Source of the DNA: Larix sibirica
Lineage: Eukaryota > Streptophyta > Pinopsida > Pinales > Pinaceae
Direction of reading: 5' to 3'
Length of the DNA: 12,465 nucleotides
Assembly (NCBI GenBank): GCA_004151065.3
Contig: NWUY0300023580.1
Location: 1-12,465 of the forward strand
Within the stretch, counting starts at the first letter, position 1, and each line of letters begins with the position of its first letter. A program made the translations under genes and the position numbers. Below, one piece after another: positions 8,080-12,465 of the stretch. Below the pieces are notes generated by a model, which made no database searches, had not been told where the DNA came from, and saw only the letters and a list, made by a program, of their open reading frames with translations.

Positions 8080-8307
8080 TATATTTTTTCGATGAAATAC
8101 ACATTACAGGAAACCCTCCTGGCATGTCCTCTCATTTTAGGGATGGTACCTAGGGTAAATCATTCAATTGTAGTTTTGGCAACCTAACCCGATGGGGACA
8201 TCAAGTGAGGCCNCACAAAATTCACATAGGTAGCCAACCTAGGGACTTGACTCCATGACCTCCTCGCAATTTGCAATACTCAACCACTAGAGCTAACCCA
8301 TTAGGGT
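8080..8307 (-). mobile_element. tRNA-derived SINE candidate, about 228 bp
   Basis: On the minus strand the element starts ccctaatgggttagctctag and continues tggttgagtattgcaaattg. This holds a Pol III A box TAGCTCTAGTGG (8284-8295) and, 30 bp on, a degenerate B box GAGTCAAGTCC (8243-8253; consensus GGTTCGANNCC). The spacing fits a tRNA-like head. A tRNA-unrelated body follows, with a small hairpin (CAGGA...TCCTG) near its end, and the element closes in an AT-rich tail (cgaaaaaatatattttc) at about 8080. Length and architecture are typical of plant SINEs, which are non-coding and are mobilised by LINE enzymes. The internal B box has lost its TTCG core, so the copy is old. The N at 8213 is within it. 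No known family is assigned. Confidence 0.6.
8243..8295 (-). promoter_or_regulatory. Internal Pol III promoter (A box 8284-8295, B box 8243-8253)
   Basis: The A box TAGCTCTAGTGG fits TRGCNNAGYGG with one extra base. The B box GAGTCAAGTCC departs from GGTTCGANNCC at several positions. The 30-base gap is within the normal tRNA/SINE range. The decayed B box is probably no longer active. Confidence 0.5.
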
Positions 8308-8329
8308 ATATTCTAAAAATTTCTTATTA

Positions 8330-8940
8330 AACACAGTTATCAATTTGATGAGAATTGTGACCTCAAAATGAGAAATCTAGACCTAAAACCTCATTTTTTT
8401 GGTCCAAAACAACAAACTTAACCCTCCAATTGAAAATTGGTGCTGCCAAAATCACCTTTTTTTTCGACATTAAAATTGTAACCTTTTACTACCATGGCCT
8501 TAAATCCTTATAAAGTTGTAAACATAAACCTTAAAATCAACAACCAAATTAAGTAGTTGTGCTGTGAGAATCACCCTGTTTTTTCAAGAATAGAATGACA
8601 GTTTGTTTGAAATCATGACATTGACAACTAGTATCATTTTGTATAAAAACCTTAAAATTAACCCCCAAATCGAAAAGTGGTGCTACCAATAGCACCCTCA
8701 TTTTTGAAGGATTAAAATTACAGATTCTTTGAAATAATTGCCTTGACACTCTATACCATGCAAACAAAAACTTTTAATTAAACTCATAATATGAAAGTAG
8801 TGCTACTAGTAGCAACCCGTCCTTTTTTTTTTCAGAATACATTTGTAACTTGTATGAAAGCATAACCTTGACAATTGATCCAAATTAAAAAATGGTGCTA
8901 TGATGGAACCTAATTTTTGTTTTGTTTTAAATTTACCTTT
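8330..8940. repeat. Tandem array of about 120-bp units, five diverged copies
   Basis: A core gtgct recurs at 8440, 8559, 8680, 8800 and 8895, giving periods of 119, 121, 120 and 95 bp. Each unit has (c)cttaaaatyaac, then a ccaaattgaaaa-like segment, the core, a run of T, an aaaattgtaac-like segment, and catgaccttgacaact. The last unit is shortened by about 25 bp. A weak partial unit may start near 8330. The core in unit 3 (8679-8696) can form a 7-bp-arm hairpin (GGTGCTA...TAGCACC), and unit 4 has the perfect palindrome TGCTACTAGTAGCA (8801-8814). No reading frame spans the array. Confidence 0.85.
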
Positions 8941-9039
8941 AAAAATCGACACTATTACAAACAAAATCATAAAAACAATAAAAAATAAATTATATGTATA
9001 TATAATATATGTTAAAGAAAAAAGCTCAAAATATTGGAC

Positions 9040-9110
9040 AAAAATATGTATATATATATAAACTTTTAAATAACAAAAATATGTATATATATATAAAACT
9101 TTTAAGTATT
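9040..9110 (+). repeat. 35-bp tandem duplication
   Basis: Aaaaatatgtatatatatat followed by (a)aacttttaa occurs at 9040 and again at 9075, so copies are adjacent with a 35-bp period. They are nearly identical apart from the last few bases. Confidence 0.85.
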
Positions 9111-9342
9111 AAAAAAAACGATAAGTTAAAAGCATCACTCATGTTATCTCATTTAACTTTTCTTTGTATTCATAGAAGGTATCTAGGGAAAACTCATTGA
9201 AAGTGATTACTATGTCTAATTTATTTAAGACATCGATTAAGACATTTAATAAAAGTAACTAATTTAAAACAATAATTTTAAAATTTATAATAAAATTTAA
9301 AACACTTAAACATTCAAACTAATCCACCAAATTATAAACATG

Positions 9343-9398
9343 ATCACACATATAAACTTTAATGACCATTATCACACCTATAAACTTTAATAACCATA
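9343..9398 (+). repeat. 28-bp tandem duplication
   Basis: Copies 9343-9370 and 9371-9398 share atcacac(a/c)tataaacttt, then aat(g/a)accat, differing at about three positions. Confidence 0.85.
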
Positions 9399-9743
9399 AT
9401 AATATAATAAATTAAAATGACTATATTATCTTATGTCAAATATCTCAATCTTCTTTAATTTAATTTATATGATATCTGTAATCTTATATAATAAAATCCA
9501 ATTCAATTATAATACACATCCATTTGTAAAACCAATGCATTCATCACTTGGATCTCACTAACCATAATTCCGAGGTGAAGTAGTGTATCCCACCACTTTA
9601 ATCTACATGTTTTAAATTTAAATAAATATTAGTATAAGTGGTTTATATATCTGTATAATAGTTCTACAAACTTTTGTAAGAGTGCGCTATAAAGTTAAAC
9701 GAAAAACTGAAAAGAAGTCGTAGCCAAATTTATTTTTCAATGA

Positions 9744-9861
9744 GAAAATAATGAAGTATACATGAGTATGTAATATAGATATAATAAGTATTTTTGTTTT
9801 ACGCAAATAATTAAGTATACATGAGTATGTAATATAGATATAATAAGTATTTTTTTTTGAC
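9744..9861 (+). repeat. 59-bp tandem duplication
   Basis: Copies 9744-9802 and 9803-9861 share an exact stretch of about 42 bases that begins aagtatacatgagtatgtaa and ends ataataagtattttt. The flanks differ at a few positions. The near identity implies a recent duplication in otherwise strongly diverged DNA. Confidence 0.9.
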
Positions 9862-9974
9862 GCAGGGAGAATCATCTTCTTAAGTTTTATATAATATTTT
9901 TCTAACATTTACAAAATGTAATATCTTTTCCTTATTGTGAATAAGATTTATTTTTATTTTTTATAATAAGGAGT

Positions 9975-10376
9975 GTCAAGTGTGAAGGGGTTGGTTTTTA
10001 TCTTGAAATAAATTAAGAAACAACCTTTGAATTGGGTCAGAAAAAGTGACAAATAATTAGGTTAAAGGTTTAGCATTCTATCAAGAGTTAAACATCCTTA
10101 ATACTAGGTGTATTAGACATCTCTTATCTCTTTGTTTTAGGAGACTCGACTATAATCATCAAGCTTATGAATGATATTGTTGCTGCAATAGAAGGGAAGC
10201 TCATCATATTCATTGTCAAAAAATAAAAGGAAGCAAGTAAATTGAAGACAATAGATTATTTTTATGCGTTGAAAGAGCACAATAGGAAAATAGACAAACC
10301 AACAAATAGGGGGTCTCGCTTGATCGAGGGGTCTTTAAGGACAAGCAAAGGGTCTTACAACTTCCCTATTCCTTAG
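9975..10376 (+). pseudogene. Decayed RNase H-like domain of a plant retroelement
   Basis: The frame 10092-10376 is open apart from one TAA. It reads TSLILGVLDISYLFVLGDST and IIIKLMNDIV, then KLKTIDYFYALKEHNRKIDK and ending SLRTSKGSYNFPIP before a TAG. The GDS (10140-10148), about 45 codons before a His in EHNRKIDKPTN (10275 onward), matches the Asp...His spacing of RNase H domains in plant LINE and gypsy polyproteins. There this end usually reads H-REAN-xADxLAN. Upstream, in another frame, GVGFYLEI and ETTFELGQKK (from about 9985) could be the first beta strands. No reverse transcriptase was found in the AT-rich DNA before it, so this would be a truncated 3' fragment. The ID for the normal AD, the loss of LAN, and the stops indicate it is inactive. 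Homology is judged by eye from motifs only. Confidence 0.45.
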
Positions 10377-11510
10377 TTTTCTCATGAATCCATTAAAGCA
10401 TCGTGTACCTTCCACGTATCCAAAGTAGCATGGCCTTTCAATCTTGAAGTCGAGAGGATGCACTTGAACTTCAAAAACACAATGCCCCCACACACTTTAG
10501 AGTTAATGTGGGAGCAACATTATTTGCAATGGCAATGAGTTTCAATACAAGTGGAATTATGGAATGGCTCTCTACCATAAGATTGGGAATTGTTTCTTTG
10601 TTTGTTTCGTATCCTGGAGGAGAAATGGTGGGTTGGTTTGCAAGAGATTTCAACCATCCTTTGTTTCTGGGTAAGGCACAGATCTTTTGAGAATCCTCTC
10701 TTTGATTCAATTGAATACCATTATGTCCTCTATGATCTCTACTTTTTGGTTTGGAATTCTTTGAGCCTCGGAGAATTATAGATTGTGTTGGAGGTTATAT
10801 GCTCCTAGGTCTTTGTAACCCTTTGTCTTTGGCGACTCCTCTTAGTTTCTATTGCATTTCCCTCTGCGATTGGTTGATCATATTTGAAAATGGTCTTTAG
10901 ATAGTTGGGAAGGTTTTGTTCCTACGTGTATAAGGGTTTCTATTGGGTTTGTACTTTAATTATTAGGCATTTAGATAGAGCTTTGGGATTTCCTTAGTAA
11001 TGACTTTTTGGTGGGTAATTCCCTTGCTTATTTGGAACTAGGATCATATTTTTTCAACCTCCATCGCATGCAAGAAGGAATTCTAGTTCAACCTTTGAGA
11101 ATTATGGATAATGTAAGAAGTCACTCTCATCATGGTCAATACCCATTATGTGAGAATTTTTAAATTCACATAATATTAAGAAGGCACGAGGAATTAATCA
11201 CATGTAATAGTACATCCATTTTCATAGTGATAGGAAAGGTCCACGCTCAAGAGGAAATTCATAGAAAAATTGCGTAGTGGTAATGGAGACCTTGCTCCAA
11301 CAAAAGAGATAATCAAAATCTGGAAGTTGAATGTCAACTTCTCAAACAAATGGTAAATAATCTTAGTAGGGGTTCACAATCAACTTCTTCAAACTTTATG
11401 ATGACACTATGAGCAAACCAAGATGTAGTGGAGTGCCCCATTTTGCTTTGGACTTTTGTCAGATTGAAGTATGTTATTATTTGAGGGAATTTGATCACAA
11501 ATGACTTGGT
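10377..11510. other. Non-coding or unrecognisable stretch
   Basis: Overlapping short frames at 10471-10710 (minus), 10508-10690 and 10590-10781 (plus) have no recognisable motif. Around 11290-11400 the plus strand has a coiled-coil-like segment (DNQNLEVECQLLKQMVNNLS) that runs to a TGA and could be an old gag- or exon-like trace. The evidence is too thin to call a gene. Confidence 0.35.
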
Positions 11511-11537
11511 TATATATATATATATATATATATATAT
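11511..11537. repeat. (TA)n microsatellite
   Basis: A 27-base uninterrupted TA dinucleotide run, likely to vary in length between individuals. Confidence 0.97.
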
Positions 11538-12465
11538 CAAGGCATTGAAACTCAAATAATTTATAATATTGTGCATTAATGGTATTTCACACTTGCTTAT
11601 GTATGAAAATAGTTTTCATGAATGAATTTATACGATGAAATACACTTGATATTTGATGTGTTAAAATTATGAATGAAAATGTCCTTTGGATTCATCATCT
11701 ATTAGATGCTTGTGATGGTTTTCCTAGTGTGACAGGGAAAGTGCAGGCACACATTGACGCGAGGTTATGTTAGCGTCGCAAGGAATTTGGAATGAGCCAG
11801 GATATTATATTGTTTTATATCATGCACTAATTTGATGCACGTGGACTTTATTGTATGTAGGCACAGGGATGTCAATTTCCAATCGACCCACACATGGGTA
11901 ATGGGGGTGTATGGGGGAATGTACATGGTAGGAATAACACTCATTTTCCATGCGATGGGTTGAAAAGTAAGTGAATATTTTACCCATTAAATGCATGTTT
12001 CCGTGAGGGTAGGTCGTGGATTCGGTCACTCACAAGGCTTGATTGGGGGGCATGCAATAAGGTGTCATCCTTATTCCTCGGTGACCGTTAGTCTCTCAAG
12101 AGGGTAGGAATGGATTGAGTTAACATGGTCTCAATCATTGTACCACTTTTCCACCATGGAGAATGGAATATTTGAAGGGTATGTGTATGATCATGGCACC
12201 CTTGGTATTCGTTGGTGTAACATCTCCTTTCACCCAATCTTACCCACGAGAGGGGACATTAACCAACTACGGCTTCTAAATTTCGCCCCATAACCATATT
12301 ACGAATTCATAATATGCAAAATATGTGTGCATATGCAAAATAAAAACACAGAGGAAATAAACTCAATCCACACACACAACATCCATATATAAGCATAATC
12401 ATAATGGGCATTAAATAAAAACATTTCAGATTCAAATACATGGGAATGCTTATCTTTATCTAAAG
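11538..12465. other. Non-coding stretch
   Basis: No coding frame is supported. The 69-codon frame at 11820-12029 (minus) has no recognisable motif. The only patterned parts are GGGT/ACCC-rich words near 11885-12015, next to a hAT-like end, and two copies of atatgcaaaata near 12310-12345. Confidence 0.4.
11864..11880 (+). mobile_element. Weak hAT-type terminus candidate
   Basis: CAGGGATGTCAATTTCC resembles the (C/T)AGGGATG start of plant hAT/Ac-like elements. It is followed by subterminal GGGTAATGGG- and ACCCAT-like words (to about 12015), which many plant hAT elements have. No matching inverted end or 8-bp target duplication was found in the window, so the element would be truncated or extend past the right edge. 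Confidence 0.2.

Larger units (their letters stand above)
8068..8319. repeat. Possible 12-bp target-site duplication flanking the SINE
   Basis: Atattttgaaaa (8068-8079) and atattctaaaaa (8308-8319) match at 10 of 12 positions, and both differences are transitions. They bracket exactly the interval suggested by the tRNA-like head and the AT-rich tail. Because both are AT-rich, chance similarity is possible. Confidence 0.4.
8941..9974. other. Extremely AT-rich intergenic block with short tandem duplications
   Basis: Very AT-rich, with no credible gene. The frames at 9009-9200 and 9687-9908 are low-complexity Lys/Asn/Ile/Tyr strings produced by the base composition. The block separates the 120-bp array from the RNase H relic and contains the three local duplications listed separately. 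Confidence 0.6.

Noticed and set aside
8232-8305. Functional tRNA gene
   Set aside because: The B box lacks the TTCG core and no cloverleaf with paired acceptor stem and anticodon arm could be drawn. A tRNA-derived SINE explains it better.
8549-8767. 72-codon minus-strand frame
   Set aside because: Lies within the 120-bp tandem array and is not conserved in the other units.
10471-10781. Overlapping frames on both strands
   Set aside because: No domain motif in any of the three frames, and their mutual overlap suggests a locally stop-poor stretch.
1-12465. CRISPR array, bacterial operon or phage features
   Set aside because: Tandem repeats here are adjacent units without spacers, and the sequence is eukaryotic in character.

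Overview
This looks like nuclear DNA of a land plant. It is AT-rich, has no operon-like gene packing and no long intact reading frame. It is built mostly from decayed transposable elements, local tandem duplications and exon-sized coding fragments. The degree of decay and the type of reverse transcriptase fit a large repeat-laden genome such as a gymnosperm or fern, but nothing here fixes the species. One base (8213) is an N.

Layout. 1-1700 is non-coding sequence with a diverged duplicated block (571/1075) and a plus-strand coding relic at 1282-1524. 1940-2744 (minus) is the best candidate for a cellular gene end: a Ser/Lys-rich C-terminal reading frame, a stop at 2319 and a plausible 3' UTR with AATAAA at 1959-1964. 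Facing it on the plus strand is a frame-broken Gly/Arg-rich fragment (2736-3031). It is followed by a second relic (3318-3552) that is clearly homologous to the one at 1282-1524. 3553-5790 is anonymous repeat-like DNA with a 169-bp tandem duplication.

The centre (about 5880-8063, minus) is a heavily mutated non-LTR retrotransposon (LINE-like). Its reverse-transcriptase blocks can be followed in order through frameshifts and stops, with the catalytic YADD box changed to FVDH. A 117-bp tandem duplication sits inside the RT. Just upstream of it, on the same strand, is a 228-bp tRNA-derived SINE candidate (8080-8307) with Pol III A and B boxes and a possible 12-bp target-site duplication. Next to that is a five-unit, about 120-bp tandem array (8330-8940) whose units carry an inverted-repeat core.

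From about 8940 to 9970 the DNA is extremely AT-rich, with short tandem duplications of 35, 28 and 59 bp. 9975-10376 (plus) holds a decayed RNase H-like domain of the kind found in plant retroelements. The rest (10377-12465) has no recognisable gene, only a (TA)n microsatellite and a weak hAT-like terminus at 11864. No tRNA, rRNA, CRISPR or bacterial-type features were seen. Nothing here points to a new working system. The content worth a second look is the layered LINE/SINE/tandem-array structure and the duplicated unknown coding family.
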